From Cupriavidus oxalaticus (lineage in GTDB: Bacteria; Pseudomonadota; Gammaproteobacteria; Burkholderiales; Burkholderiaceae): a DNA stretch of 64,000 nucleotides. The notes under the pieces were generated by a model. The model did no database searches, was not told the DNA's origin, and saw nothing but the letters and a program-made list of their open reading frames with translations. A program made the position numbers and the translations under genes. The stretch is from the NCBI RefSeq assembly GCF_004768545.1, contig NZ_CP038635.1:992001-1056000 (forward strand), given 5' to 3'. Positions 37,627 to 48,155 of the stretch are shown in pieces. The number at the start of each line of letters is the position of its first letter. Within the stretch, counting starts at the first letter, position 1.

Positions 37627-38003
37627 TGGCACAACACAACGCACCGGCGGCGCACGCCACTCGTGATTCGCATGGCGCGCATGCCGCGCACGACTCGCAC
37701 AGCACGCACGCCAGCTTCAAGGGCTACGCGATCGGCTTCATCCTGGCGGTGATCCTGACCGTGATCCCGTTCAAGCTGGTGATGGACGGCAGCATGGACA
37801 AGGGCACGATCCTGTGGATCATCCTAGGCATGGCCGCGGTCCAGATCCTGGTCCACCTGAAGTACTTCCTGCACCTGGACACGTCGTCCGACCAGCGCAG
37901 CAACGTGATCGCGCTGCTGTTCACGGCGCTGATCCTGGTGATCGTGGTGGCGGGTTCGCTGTGGATCATGCACAACCTGAACACCAACATGATGGTGATG
38001 TAA
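37626..38003 (+). CDS. cyoD: Cytochrome bo3 ubiquinol oxidase subunit IV
   Basis: A 125-residue small membrane subunit with three helices (COX4 pro family). The first 35 residues are unusually rich in His/Ala/Ser (HATRDSHGAHAAHDSHSTHAS), then GYAIGFILAVILTVIPF, ILWIILGMAAVQILVHLKYFLHLD and IALLFTALILVIVVAGSLWIM. ATG 37626 overlaps the cyoC stop. No cyoE (heme O synthase) follows. Confidence 0.95.
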   Translation: MAQHNAPAAHATRDSHGAHAAHDSHSTHASFKGYAIGFILAVILTVIPFKLVMDGSMDKGTILWIILGMAAVQILVHLKYFLHLDTSSDQRSNVIALLFTALILVIVVAGSLWIMHNLNTNMMVM

Positions 38004-38023
38004 GGACTGGCGTCCTGGCATCG

Positions 38024-38057
38024 AAAAACGGGGCCCCGCGAGGGGCCCCGTTTTTAT
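38024..38057 (+). terminator. Intrinsic terminator of the cyo operon
   Basis: AAAAACGGGGCCCC (38024-38037) and GGGGCCCCGTTTTT (38042-38055) form a 14-bp perfect stem closed by a GCGA tetraloop, with the T tract inside the 3' arm. It is the strongest terminator in the window. Confidence 0.95.
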
Positions 38058-38152
38058 TTGCGCCGCCGGCCGTTGGCATGGTGCCCGGCCCTGGTGCGGT
38101 GGTGCGCACCGGCTGGCGCCTTTCGCAAGCGGCGTGCACAGAATTGCGTCGC

Positions 38153-38195
38153 TGCACGGGAGTGGTGCGTTCGCCGCCCGCACAGCTCTGGTGCG
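38153..38195 (+). promoter_or_regulatory. Two NtrC-like enhancer sites upstream of urtA
   Basis: TGCACGGGAGTGGTGCG (38153-38169) and CGCACAGCTCTGGTGCG (38179-38195) both fit the TGCAC-N5-TGGTGCA consensus of the nitrogen regulator NtrC, differing at only one or two outer positions. Their centres are 26 bp apart and lie about 150 and 125 bp before the predicted sigma-54 start, the usual enhancer distance. Confidence 0.7.
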
Positions 38196-38286
38196 CGGGG
38201 GCTGGCACGGATCGCGGCACACCCCGCGCGGCGCGCCAGCACGCCGTCTGCCGCCGGCGGGGCGGGTATCAGCTCGTTTATCAAAG

Positions 38287-38302
38287 TGGCACGCTAGTTG
38301 CA
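38287..38302 (+). promoter_or_regulatory. Sigma-54 promoter of the urt-ure operon
   Basis: TGGCAC-GCTAG-TTGCA is a full match to the -24/-12 consensus TGGCAC-N5-TTGCW, with exactly 10 bases between the invariant GG and GC. Transcription should start near 38313, 46 bases before the urtA ATG. With the two NtrC-like sites upstream this predicts induction under nitrogen limitation. Confidence 0.85.
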
Positions 38303-38358
38303 GATGCATCACCCTGGGGAGCGTAGTCCCTGACCAACACCACAAACGGGAGCTGCAA

Positions 38359-39615
38359 ATGCAACGACGTGACATGCTGAAGCTGTCGGCCATCGCCGCC
38401 GCGGCAATGATCGGTACCAGCCCGCTGGCCATGGCGCAGTCCAAGGAGCCGATCAAGATCGGCATCCTGCACTCGCTGTCCGGCACGATGGCCATCTCGG
38501 AGACGTCGCTGAAAGACGTGGCCCTGATGACCATCGACGAGATCAACAAGAGCGGCGGCGTGCTCGGCCGCAAGCTCGAGCCGGTGGTGGTGGACCCGGC
38601 GTCCAACTGGCCGCTGTTCGCCGAGAAGGCGCGCCAGCTGGTCAGCAAGGACAAGGTCGCGGTGACCTTCGGCTGCTGGACCTCGGTGTCGCGCAAGTCC
38701 GTGCTGCCGGTCTATGAAGAGCTGAACTCGCTGCTGTTCTACCCGGTACAGTACGAAGGCGAGGAAATGTCCAAGAACGTCTTCTACACCGGCGCCGCGC
38801 CCAACCAGCAGGCGATCCCGGCGGTGGAATACCTGATGAGCAAGGAAGGCGGCGGTGCCAAGCGCTTCTTCCTGCTGGGCACCGACTACGTTTACCCGCG
38901 CACCACCAACAAGATCCTGCGCGCCTTCCTGAAGAGCAAGGGGGTTGCCGACAAGGACATCGAAGAAGTCTACACCCCGTTCGGCCACAGCGACTACCAG
39001 ACCATCGTCGCCAACATCAAGAAGTTCTCGCAGGGTGGCAAGACCGCAGTGATCTCCACGATCAACGGCGATTCCAACGTGCCCTTCTACAAGGAACTGG
39101 GCAACGCCGGCCTGAAGGCCAAGGACGTGCCGGTGGTGGCGTTCTCGGTGGGCGAGGAAGAACTGCGCGGCATCGACACCAAGCCGCTGGTCGGCCACCT
39201 GGCGGCGTGGAACTACTTCATGTCGGTCAAGAACGCACAGAACGACGCCTTCAAGAAGCAGTGGGCGGCCTGGGTCAAGGCCAACAACCTGCCGGGCGGC
39301 GACAAGCGCGTGACCAACGACCCGATGGAAGCCACCTACGTCGGCATCCATATGTGGGCGCAGGCCGTGAAGAAGGCCGGCACCACCGATACCGACAAGG
39401 TGCGGGCGGCGATGTACGGCCAGACCTTCAAGGCGCCGGACGGCTTCACGCTGACCATGGGCGAGAACCACCACCTGTACAAGCCGGTGATGATCGGCGA
39501 GGTGAAGGGCGACGGCCAGTTCTCGGTGGTGTGGAAGACGCCGAAGGCAGTGCGTGCGCAGCCGTGGAGCCCGTTCATCGCGGGCAATGAAGGGAAGCCG
39601 GACAAGGTGATGTAA
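38359..39615 (+). CDS. urtA: Urea ABC transporter substrate-binding protein
   Basis: A 418-residue periplasmic urea receptor. The signal peptide is about residues 1-26 (MQRRDMLKLSAIAAAAMIG...AMAQ). The mature protein has the family-typical EPIKIGILHSLSGTMAISE, FGCWTSVSRKSVLPVYEELNSLLFYPVQYEGEE and YFMSVKNAQNDAF segments that set UrtA apart from LivJ. It is the first gene of urtABCDE and probably the most highly expressed, because a strong hairpin follows it. ATG 38359 was chosen for the signal peptide; the upstream open frame crosses the sigma-54 promoter. Confidence 0.96.
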   Translation: MQRRDMLKLSAIAAAAMIGTSPLAMAQSKEPIKIGILHSLSGTMAISETSLKDVALMTIDEINKSGGVLGRKLEPVVVDPASNWPLFAEKARQLVSKDKVAVTFGCWTSVSRKSVLPVYEELNSLLFYPVQYEGEEMSKNVFYTGAAPNQQAIPAVEYLMSKEGGGAKRFFLLGTDYVYPRTTNKILRAFLKSKGVADKDIEEVYTPFGHSDYQTIVANIKKFSQGGKTAVISTINGDSNVPFYKELGNAGLKAKDVPVVAFSVGEEELRGIDTKPLVGHLAAWNYFMSVKNAQNDAFKKQWAAWVKANNLPGGDKRVTNDPMEATYVGIHMWAQAVKKAGTTDTDKVRAAMYGQTFKAPDGFTLTMGENHHLYKPVMIGEVKGDGQFSVVWKTPKAVRAQPWSPFIAGNEGKPDKVM

Positions 39616-39639
39616 GCCTCTTTTGCTTGCCACCATGCG

Positions 39640-39671
39640 GCTCCCCTCTCCCGCTTGCGGGAGAGGGGAGC
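39640..39671 (+). repeat. REP-like perfect hairpin between urtA and urtB
   Basis: GCTCCCCTCTCCCGC (39640-39654) and GCGGGAGAGGGGAGC (39657-39671) are perfectly complementary over 15 bp with only TT between them. Sequences of the type CCCTCTCCCGC...GCGGGAGAGGG recur as dispersed elements in beta- and gamma-proteobacterial genomes, so this is probably a REP-type element. Here it lies inside an operon and could protect the urtA message or reduce read-through to urtB. Confidence 0.7.
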
Positions 39672-39711
39672 AACAACAAGCTCGCTTCATTCCTGCCAAT
39701 CGCAAGCTCCT

Positions 39712-41355
39712 ATGCGCAATCCCTTATCCGTTCAAGTCGTGCCCTGGCTGCGCGCCCTGCTGGCCGCGCTGCTGCTGGCCGCGGCGCCGTGGGCCGCTGC
39801 GCTGACGCAGGCCGACCTGAAGCCGCTGGCCGAAGACGACTTCGATGCCAAGACTGCCGCGCTGTCCGCGGTGACCAAGGCATCGCCCGCTGAAGCCGGC
39901 CCGATCCTGAAGGCCCTGCAGGACGACACCCTTCAATATGCGCCGTCGGTCGGCATGGTGCGCCAGGACGGCGACAAGGTGGTCGATGCCATCACCGGCA
40001 AGCCGGTCACGGTCAAGCCGGACGAACTCGAATCCCTGACCCTGAACAACAGCCTGCGCGCGCTGGTCGACAGCGCCGCCAGCAGCCTGCAGCTGCAGTC
40101 GCCCGACATCGCGGTGCGCGCGCAGGCCATCGGCACCTTGCGCGACCAGCCGGAAAGCGCCTCGCTGGCCGCCGTGGAAGCCGCGCGCAAGGCCGAGGCC
40201 GACGCGGGCCTGCGGGCCAGCCTGGACGTGATCTGGGCCAACCTGATGCTGGCGGAGCCGGCGGACGCAGCCGCGCATGACGCGCGCCTCGAAGCGATCC
40301 GCATCCTCGCCACGGACAGCAACCCGCAGAGCCGCCAGAAGCTTGCGCCGCTGGTCGAGCGCGACAGCGCCGGCAACTACCGCGAAGCGGATGCGGACGT
40401 GCGCCTGGCCGCGCAGCAGGCGCTGGACCAGCTGCGCAGCGACCAGCGCCGCGCCGAGCTGATCGGCAACCTGTTCGCCGGCCTGAGCCTGGGCAGCGTG
40501 CTGCTGCTGGCAGCGCTTGGCCTCGCCATCACCTATGGCCTGATCGGCGTCATCAACATGGCGCACGGCGAGTTCCTGATGATCGGCGCCTACGCGACCT
40601 ACGTGGTGCAGTCGCTGTTCCGCGCCTATGCGCCGGATGCGTTCGCGTGGTACCTGCCCGCGGCGCTGCCGGCATCGTTCCTGGCGGCGGCGGCAGTCGG
40701 CTTCGTGCTGGAGCGGCTGGTGCTGCGCCACCTGTACGGCCGCCCGCTCGAAACGCTGCTGGCCACCTTCGGCATCAGCCTGCTGCTGATGCAGGCGGTG
40801 CGCACGCTGTTCGGCGCGCAGAACGTGGAAGTGGCCAATCCCGGCTGGATGAGCGGCGGCTTCGAATGGATGCCGGGACTGGTGATCCCGTACAACCGCG
40901 TGGTCATCATCCTGTTCGCGCTGGCGGTGGTGGCGGTGGCGTGGGCGGTGCTCAACCGCACGCGGCTGGGGCTGTTCGTGCGTGCCACCACGCAGAACCG
41001 CACCATGGCGGCGTGCGTGGGCGTGCGCACGTGGAAGGTCGACAGCTACGCCTTCGCCTTCGGTGCCGGCATCGCCGGGCTCGGCGGATGTGCGCTGTCG
41101 CAGATCGGCAATGTCGGTCCCGACCTGGGCCAGGCCTACATCATCGATTCGTTCATGGTGGTGGTGCTGGGCGGGGTGGGGCAGCTGGCCGGCACCATCG
41201 TGGGCGCATTCGGGCTGGGCATCATCAACAAGTTCATCGAGCCGTTCTATGGCGCGGTGCTGGCCAAGATCTTTGTCCTGGTGCTGATCGTGCTCTTCAT
41301 CCAGAAGCGGCCGCAGGGACTTTTCGCGCTCAAGGGGCGCAGCGCGGAGGCATGA
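39712..41355 (+). CDS. urtB: Urea ABC transporter permease UrtB
   Basis: A 547-residue inner-membrane permease of the LivH family. Unlike LivH it has a signal-like first helix and a large N-terminal periplasmic part (about residues 25-250, Ala-rich helical repeats such as LRALVDSAASSLQLQSPDIAVRAQAIGTLRDQPESASLAAVE). This precedes the eight-helix permease core (GLSLGSVLLLAALGLAITYGLIGVINMAHGEFLMIGAY), an arrangement usual for UrtB. The ribosome binding site is poor, in line with lower expression than urtA. Its stop overlaps the urtC start. Confidence 0.95.
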   Translation: MRNPLSVQVVPWLRALLAALLLAAAPWAAALTQADLKPLAEDDFDAKTAALSAVTKASPAEAGPILKALQDDTLQYAPSVGMVRQDGDKVVDAITGKPVTVKPDELESLTLNNSLRALVDSAASSLQLQSPDIAVRAQAIGTLRDQPESASLAAVEAARKAEADAGLRASLDVIWANLMLAEPADAAAHDARLEAIRILATDSNPQSRQKLAPLVERDSAGNYREADADVRLAAQQALDQLRSDQRRAELIGNLFAGLSLGSVLLLAALGLAITYGLIGVINMAHGEFLMIGAYATYVVQSLFRAYAPDAFAWYLPAALPASFLAAAAVGFVLERLVLRHLYGRPLETLLATFGISLLLMQAVRTLFGAQNVEVANPGWMSGGFEWMPGLVIPYNRVVIILFALAVVAVAWAVLNRTRLGLFVRATTQNRTMAACVGVRTWKVDSYAFAFGAGIAGLGGCALSQIGNVGPDLGQAYIIDSFMVVVLGGVGQLAGTIVGAFGLGIINKFIEPFYGAVLAKIFVLVLIVLFIQKRPQGLFALKGRSAEA

Positions 41356-42563
41356 TGCAGCGATTCCAACCCGATTCTTCCGCGACACCTTTCCGGCTTG
41401 CCGTGCCGGAACGCCAGTCGCTGTTCTCGCCGCGCGGCTGGATGGCGCTGGCGGTACTGACCGTGGTCGTCGGCATCGGCGTGCCGGTGTGCGCGCTGCT
41501 GGTGCCGGAAGGCCATCCGCTGCACCTGTCGGCATATGCGCTGACGCTGGTCGGCAAGATCATGTGCTTTGCGCTGGCGGCGATCGCGCTCGACCTGGTG
41601 TGGGGCTACTGCGGCATCCTGAGCCTCGGCCATGGCCTGTTCTTCGCGCTGGGCGGCTATGCCATGGGCATGTACCTGATGCGTTCGATCGGGCGCGAAG
41701 GCGTGTACAAGAGCGACCTGCCGGATTTCATGGTGTTCCTCGACTGGAAGGAGCTGCCGTGGTTCTGGCACGGCACGGACCATCTTGGCTATGCGCTGCT
41801 GCTGGTGGTGCTGGTGCCGGGCGTGCTGGCATGGCTGTTCGGCTTCTTTGCCTTCCGCTCGCGCATCAAGGGCGTGTACCTGTCCATCATCACGCAGGCG
41901 ATGACGTATGCGGCAATGCTGCTGTTCTTCCGCAACGAGACCGGCTTCGGCGGCAACAACGGCTTCACGGATTTCAAGCGCATCGCGGGGTTCGCCATCG
42001 CCGCGCCGCAGACGCGCACGGCGCTTTTTGTGCTGACCTTCGTGGCGCTGCTCGGGGGCTTCGTTGCCTGCCGCTACATTGTCACGTCCAAGCTGGGCCG
42101 CGTGGTCACGGCCGTGCGCGATGCGGAGATGCGCGTCATGTTCTCCGGCTACAACCCGCTCGGCTACAAGCTGTTCGTGTGGACCTTCTCGGCGGTGCTG
42201 TGCGGCATCGCCGGCGCGCTGTACGTGCCGCAGGTCGGCATCATCAACCCGGGCGAGATGTCGCCCGGCAACTCGATCGAAATGGCGGTGTGGGTTGCCG
42301 TGGGCGGGCGCGGAACGCTGATCGGGCCGGTCATCGGCGCGTTCCTGGTCAACGGTGCCAAGACGCTCTTCACCGCCCACTTCGCCGAATACTGGCTGTT
42401 CCTGCTGGGCGCGATGTTCGTGCTGGTGACGCTGTACCTGCCCGATGGCGTGATTGGCCTGTGGAAGCGCCTGCGCGAGCGCCGCGCTGCCGCCGCGGTG
42501 CCGTCCGAGCCTGAGCCCGTTTCCACGCCCGCGGTGGCGGGCCGCACCGGAGGTGAAGCATGA
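41352..42563 (+). CDS. urtC: Urea ABC transporter permease UrtC
   Basis: A 403-residue LivM-family permease. It shows about ten hydrophobic segments, the conserved LDLVWGYCGILSLGHGLFFALGGYAMGMYLMR and the cytoplasmic coupling region RFGRVVTAVRDAE-type loop (here LGRVVTAVRDAEMRVMFSGYNP). Two adjacent ATGs (41352 and 41355) are possible; GGAGG at 41346-41350 is spaced better for the second, while the first gives an ATGA overlap with urtB. A Pro/Ala tail follows the last helix. It overlaps urtD by 4 bases. Confidence 0.95.
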   Translation: MMQRFQPDSSATPFRLAVPERQSLFSPRGWMALAVLTVVVGIGVPVCALLVPEGHPLHLSAYALTLVGKIMCFALAAIALDLVWGYCGILSLGHGLFFALGGYAMGMYLMRSIGREGVYKSDLPDFMVFLDWKELPWFWHGTDHLGYALLLVVLVPGVLAWLFGFFAFRSRIKGVYLSIITQAMTYAAMLLFFRNETGFGGNNGFTDFKRIAGFAIAAPQTRTALFVLTFVALLGGFVACRYIVTSKLGRVVTAVRDAEMRVMFSGYNPLGYKLFVWTFSAVLCGIAGALYVPQVGIINPGEMSPGNSIEMAVWVAVGGRGTLIGPVIGAFLVNGAKTLFTAHFAEYWLFLLGAMFVLVTLYLPDGVIGLWKRLRERRAAAAVPSEPEPVSTPAVAGRTGGEA

Positions 42564-43408
42564 ACGCCGCACTCGAACACGGCCAGGCCGAAAGCGGCGA
42601 TGCCACCGGGCTGGGCCGCGTGCTGGAGCCGGGCACCATCGATGTGTCGCACGGCCCGATCCTGTACCTGGAAGACGTCACCGTGCGGTTCGACGGCTTC
42701 CGCGCGCTCAACAAGCTGAACCTGTCGATCGACCATGGCGAACTGCGCTGCGTGATCGGTCCCAACGGCGCGGGCAAGACCACGATGATGGATGTCATCA
42801 CCGGCAAGACCGGGCCGCGCAATGCCAATGTCAGCGGGCGCGTGTTCCTGGGCCAGACCATCGACCTGATGCGGATGACCGAGCCGCGCATCGCGCAGGT
42901 CGGCATCGGCCGCAAGTTCCAGAAGCCGACCGTGTTCGAGCAGCACGCGGTGTGGGAGAACCTGGAGCTGGCGATGAAGGCCGACAAGCGCTGGTGGTCG
43001 TCGCTGCGCGCGCGGCTGACCGGCGAGGGGCATCGCCGCATCGAGGAGACGCTGGCGCTGACCGGCCTGGAGGACGAGGCTTACCGGCCCGCGGGCCTGC
43101 TGTCGCACGGGCAGAAGCAGCGGCTGGAGATCGGCATGCTGCTGATGCAGCAGCCGCAGCTGTTGCTGCTCGACGAGCCCGTGGCCGGCATGACCGATGA
43201 AGAGACCATGCAGCTGGCCAGCCTGCTCAACGGCCTGCGCGGCAGCTGCTCGATGATGGTGGTGGAACACGACATGGAGTTCGTCGCCGCGCTGGCCGGC
43301 GCTGCCGGCAAGGTCACGGTGCTGGCCGAAGGCAGCGTGCTGGCAGAAGGCACGCTCGACAGCGTCAAGCGCGACGAACGCGTGATCGAATCCTACCTGG
43401 GGAGATAG
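42560..43408 (+). CDS. urtD: Urea ABC transporter ATP-binding protein UrtD
   Basis: A 282-residue LivG-family ATPase. It shows Walker A GPNGAGKTT, ABC signature LSHGQKQRLEIGM, Walker B LLLLDEPVAGM and the switch His in VVEHDMEFV. An N-terminal extension of about 30 residues precedes the fold. It pairs with UrtE to energise the UrtBC permease. The start overlaps the urtC stop (ATGA). Confidence 0.96.
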   Translation: MNAALEHGQAESGDATGLGRVLEPGTIDVSHGPILYLEDVTVRFDGFRALNKLNLSIDHGELRCVIGPNGAGKTTMMDVITGKTGPRNANVSGRVFLGQTIDLMRMTEPRIAQVGIGRKFQKPTVFEQHAVWENLELAMKADKRWWSSLRARLTGEGHRRIEETLALTGLEDEAYRPAGLLSHGQKQRLEIGMLLMQQPQLLLLDEPVAGMTDEETMQLASLLNGLRGSCSMMVVEHDMEFVAALAGAAGKVTVLAEGSVLAEGTLDSVKRDERVIESYLGR

Positions 43409-43410
43409 GC

Positions 43411-44103
43411 ATGCTGCAGGTCAACGCACTGAACCAGTTCTACGGCGGCAGCCATATCCTGCGCAACGTCTCCTTCGACGTGCCGGCGGGCAGGCTGACC
43501 ACGCTGCTCGGCCGCAACGGCGTGGGCAAGAGCACGCTCCTGAAATGCCTGATGGGCGTGGTGCCGACGCGCAGCGGCAGCATCCACTGGGACGGCAAGC
43601 CGCTGGAGAAGAAGGCGCCGTACGAGCGCGTTTCCGCCGGGCTGGCCTATGTGCCACAGGGGCGCGAAATTTTTCCGCGGCTGACGGTCGAGGAGAACCT
43701 GCTGATCGGTGCCGCCAGCCGCGCGCGTCCAGCGGGTGTGCCGGATCGCATCTATCAGCTGTTCCCGGTACTGCGCACCATGCGCCAGCGCCGCGGCGGC
43801 GACCTGTCCGGCGGCCAGCAGCAGCAACTTGCGATCGGCCGGGCGCTGATGAGCGAACCGCAGCTGCTGATCCTCGACGAGCCGACCGAGGGCATCCAGC
43901 CATCGATCATCCAGGACATTGGCCGCGCGCTGCGGCTGCTGGTGGACGAGTTCGGCATGACGGTGCTGCTGGTCGAGCAGTACTACGAATTCGCGCGCCA
44001 TATCGCCGACCACTATGTGGTGATGAGCCGGGGCGAGGTGGTCGCGCGGGGTGCCGGGGCCAGCATGGAGCAGGACGGCGTACGGGAGCTGATTGCCGTG
44101 TAG
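43411..44103 (+). CDS. urtE: Urea ABC transporter ATP-binding protein UrtE
   Basis: A 230-residue LivF-family ATPase with Walker A GRNGVGKSTLLK, signature LSGGQQQQLAIGRAL, Walker B LLILDEPTEGIQ and a Q-loop in VPQGREIFPRLTVEENL. The ribosome binding site GGGGAGA overlaps the end of urtD. It is the last urt gene; ureD begins 109 bases later without an evident terminator, so uptake and hydrolysis are probably co-transcribed. Confidence 0.96.
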   Translation: MLQVNALNQFYGGSHILRNVSFDVPAGRLTTLLGRNGVGKSTLLKCLMGVVPTRSGSIHWDGKPLEKKAPYERVSAGLAYVPQGREIFPRLTVEENLLIGAASRARPAGVPDRIYQLFPVLRTMRQRRGGDLSGGQQQQLAIGRALMSEPQLLILDEPTEGIQPSIIQDIGRALRLLVDEFGMTVLLVEQYYEFARHIADHYVVMSRGEVVARGAGASMEQDGVRELIAV

Positions 44104-44212
44104 GCGTGGAACGGGGAATGCGCATCGCACGCCGCTTTCCGCCCAGGCAGGCGGCGCGCTATGATTATCTGCAACCCCGCCATCGCGCGCCCGCCGCCGG
44201 CTTTGCCACGCC

Positions 44213-45082
44213 ATGCGTCATCCCGATTTTCCTTCATCACTCGCCGTGCCCGCCGCATGGCAGGCCAGCCTGCGGCTGCGCTTTGCGCAACGCGGCGAAC
44301 GCACCGCGCTGGTCGAGCGCCGCCACCAGGGGCCGCTGCTGGTGCAGAAACCGCTGTATCCCGAAGGCGGCATCTGCCATGCCGTCATGCTGCATCCGCC
44401 GGCCGGCGTGGCGGGCGGCGACAGCCTGGATATCGAGGTGACGGTCGAGGCCGGTGCCCACGCGGTGCTGGCCACGCCCGGCGCCACCAAGTGGTACAAG
44501 TCGCTCGGCCGCGACGCGGCGCAGCAGGTGCGGCTGTCGGTCGGCGCGGGGGCGCGGCTGGACTGGCTGCCGCAGGAGAACATCGTGTTCGACGATGCGC
44601 GCGCACGTATCTCGACAGTGCTCGACGTTGCGCCGGGCGGCAGCGCGATCGGCTGGGATACCGTGGTGCTGGGCCGGCAGGCATCGGGCGAGCAATGGGC
44701 GCGTGGCGCGCTGTGGCTCGATACCCGCGTCGGCGCCGGCGAGCGCGCGTTGTGGATCGAACAGTCGCATCTCGATGCGGGTTCGCCGCTGCGCACCGCG
44801 GTGGCGGGACTCGACGGACTCAATGTGCAGGGCACGCTGTGGGCGGTGGGCGAGGGCGCCACGCAGCAACTGGCGGAAGCGTTGGCGGAGCAGTTGCCCT
44901 ATGGCCCGGAACTGCGCGCAGGCGTGACCTGCCTGGCAGCCCATGGCCAGTCGATGCTGCTGGTGCGCGTGCTCGGCCGGCAGATGGAAGCCGTGCGCCA
45001 CGTGATGGTCGACGGCTGGAGCGCGCTGCGCGAGCCGATGCACGGCGTGGCGGCGCGGCCGCTGCGGCTGTGGGCAACTTAG
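44213..45082 (+). CDS. ureD: Urease accessory protein UreD
   Basis: A 289-residue cytoplasmic chaperone that, with UreF and UreG, delivers nickel to apo-urease. Typical motifs are [41 protein letters not shown] and [13 protein letters not shown]. It opens the ureDA-J-BCEFG cluster. The start ATG 44213 matches the family N-terminus (W-x-A-x-L-x-L-x-F), though the ribosome binding site is weak. Confidence 0.95.
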   Translation: MRHPDFPSSLAVPAAWQASLRLRFAQRGERTALVERRHQGPLLVQKPLYPEGGICHAVMLHPPAGVAGGDSLDIEVTVEAGAHAVLATPGATKWYKSLGRDAAQQVRLSVGAGARLDWLPQENIVFDDARARISTVLDVAPGGSAIGWDTVVLGRQASGEQWARGALWLDTRVGAGERALWIEQSHLDAGSPLRTAVAGLDGLNVQGTLWAVGEGATQQLAEALAEQLPYGPELRAGVTCLAAHGQSMLLVRVLGRQMEAVRHVMVDGWSALREPMHGVAARPLRLWAT

Positions 45083-45119
45083 GCCACGACCGGACAACAA
45101 GACAGACAAGGAACAAGAG

Positions 45120-45422
45120 ATGGAACTGACGCCGAGAGAGAAGGACAAGCTGCTGATCTTCACCGCCGCGCTGCTGGCCGAACGGCGCAAGGCGCGCGGG
45201 CTCAAGCTCAACTATCCGGAAGCGGTGGCGCTGATCAGCGCCGCCATCATGGAAGGCGCGCGCGACGGCCGCACCGTGGCCGAGCTGATGCACGAAGGCA
45301 CCACCGTGCTGACGCGCGACGACGTGATGGATGGCATCGCCGAGATGATCCCCGAGATTCAGGTCGAGGCGACGTTCCCGGACGGCACCAAGCTGGTGAC
45401 CGTGCACCACCCCATCGTCTGA
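45120..45422 (+). CDS. ureA: Urease gamma subunit
   Basis: A 100-residue structural subunit that starts [23 protein letters not shown] and contains [31 protein letters not shown], almost invariant in ureases. It ends at [20 protein letters not shown] precedes the ATG. It is separate from UreB, the three-subunit organisation usual in proteobacteria. Confidence 0.98.
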   Translation: MELTPREKDKLLIFTAALLAERRKARGLKLNYPEAVALISAAIMEGARDGRTVAELMHEGTTVLTRDDVMDGIAEMIPEIQVEATFPDGTKLVTVHHPIV

Positions 45423-45482
45423 GCCTTCGCCTTGACGTCCGATTTCGACCGCTTCGAACAACAAATCAAACCGAGAGCCGAC

Positions 45483-46094
45483 ATGAACCGTTCCGCCTGC
45501 CTGCGCCTTGCCCTGGGCACCACCCTGACCGTTGCCGCCACCGCCGCGCTGGCGCACCCCGGCCATGACGCCGCCACCGTCGGCGCCAGCCTGTGGGCCG
45601 GCCTGGCGCACCCGTTCACCGGTGCCGACCACCTGCTGGCGATGGCGGCGGTGGGCGTATGGAGCGCGCTGGTGGCCCGCTCGGCCGCCGATACGCTGCG
45701 CCTGCCGCTGGTCTTCGTCGCGCTGATGCTGGCCGGTGCCGCGCTTGGGTTGGCCGGCATGGCGCTGCCCGCGGTGGAACCGATGATTGCCGTGTCGTTG
45801 CTGGTGGTCGGTCTGCTGCTGGCGCTGCGCGCCAAACTGCCGGCCTGGGCCAGCGCGTTGCTGGTTGGCGGCTTTGCGGTGTTCCACGGTTATGCGCATG
45901 GCGCGGAGCTGCCGGCCACTGCCGAGGCGCTGCCCGCGGTGCTGGCCTACGTCGGCGGATTTGCCGTCGCGACCATGGCGCTGCACCTGCTCGGCATCGG
46001 CGCCGGCATGCTGCTGCGCCGCCATGCCAGCTGGCTCGCCCGCCTGGCCGGTGCCGGCGTGGCGCTGTACGGCGCCGGCCAGCTGGTGGCCTGA
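45483..46094 (+). CDS. ureJ: HupE/UreJ family membrane protein, probable nickel transporter
   Basis: A 203-residue membrane protein. It has a signal peptide (to about residue 24, [11 protein letters not shown]) and then six or so hydrophobic helices with the HupE/UreJ hallmark [18 protein letters not shown] and the later [11 protein letters not shown]. Members of this family transport nickel or assist its supply to urease or hydrogenase. It is inserted between ureA and ureB, which fits a nickel role here. A TTG at 45432 in the same frame is less likely than ATG 45483, because only the latter gives an N-terminal signal. Confidence 0.9.
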   Translation: MNRSACLRLALGTTLTVAATAALAHPGHDAATVGASLWAGLAHPFTGADHLLAMAAVGVWSALVARSAADTLRLPLVFVALMLAGAALGLAGMALPAVEPMIAVSLLVVGLLLALRAKLPAWASALLVGGFAVFHGYAHGAELPATAEALPAVLAYVGGFAVATMALHLLGIGAGMLLRRHASWLARLAGAGVALYGAGQLVA

Positions 46095-46105
46095 GGAGAC
46101 ACACC

Positions 46106-46410
46106 ATGATCCCCGGTGAACTGATACCCGCCGATGGCGAGATCGAACTCAACGCCGGCCGCGCCACGGTCAGCGTGACGGTGGCCAATACCGGCGACCG
46201 GCCGATCCAGGTCGGCTCGCACTTCCATTTCTACGAGACCAATACCGCGCTGTCGTTCGACCGCGAAGCCACGCGCGGCTTCCGGCTGAATATCGCGGCC
46301 GGTACGGCGGTGCGTTTCGAGCCCGGCCAGACCCGCACCGTCGAACTGGTGGCGCTGGACGGCGACCGCATCGTCTACGGCTTCAACGGCAAGATCATGG
46401 GAGCGCTGTG

Positions 46411-46411
<1 letters not shown>
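46106..46411 (+). CDS. ureB: Urease beta subunit
   Basis: A 101-residue structural subunit: [40 protein letters not shown] and [23 protein letters not shown] are family-defining. GAGGAGAC precedes the ATG. Its TGA overlaps the ureC ATG by one base, indicating coupled translation of the two chains. Confidence 0.98.
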
Positions 46412-48126
<1,715 letters not shown>

Positions 48127-48155
48127 ACCGCCGGGGCCCGCGCCCCGCATCGCGC

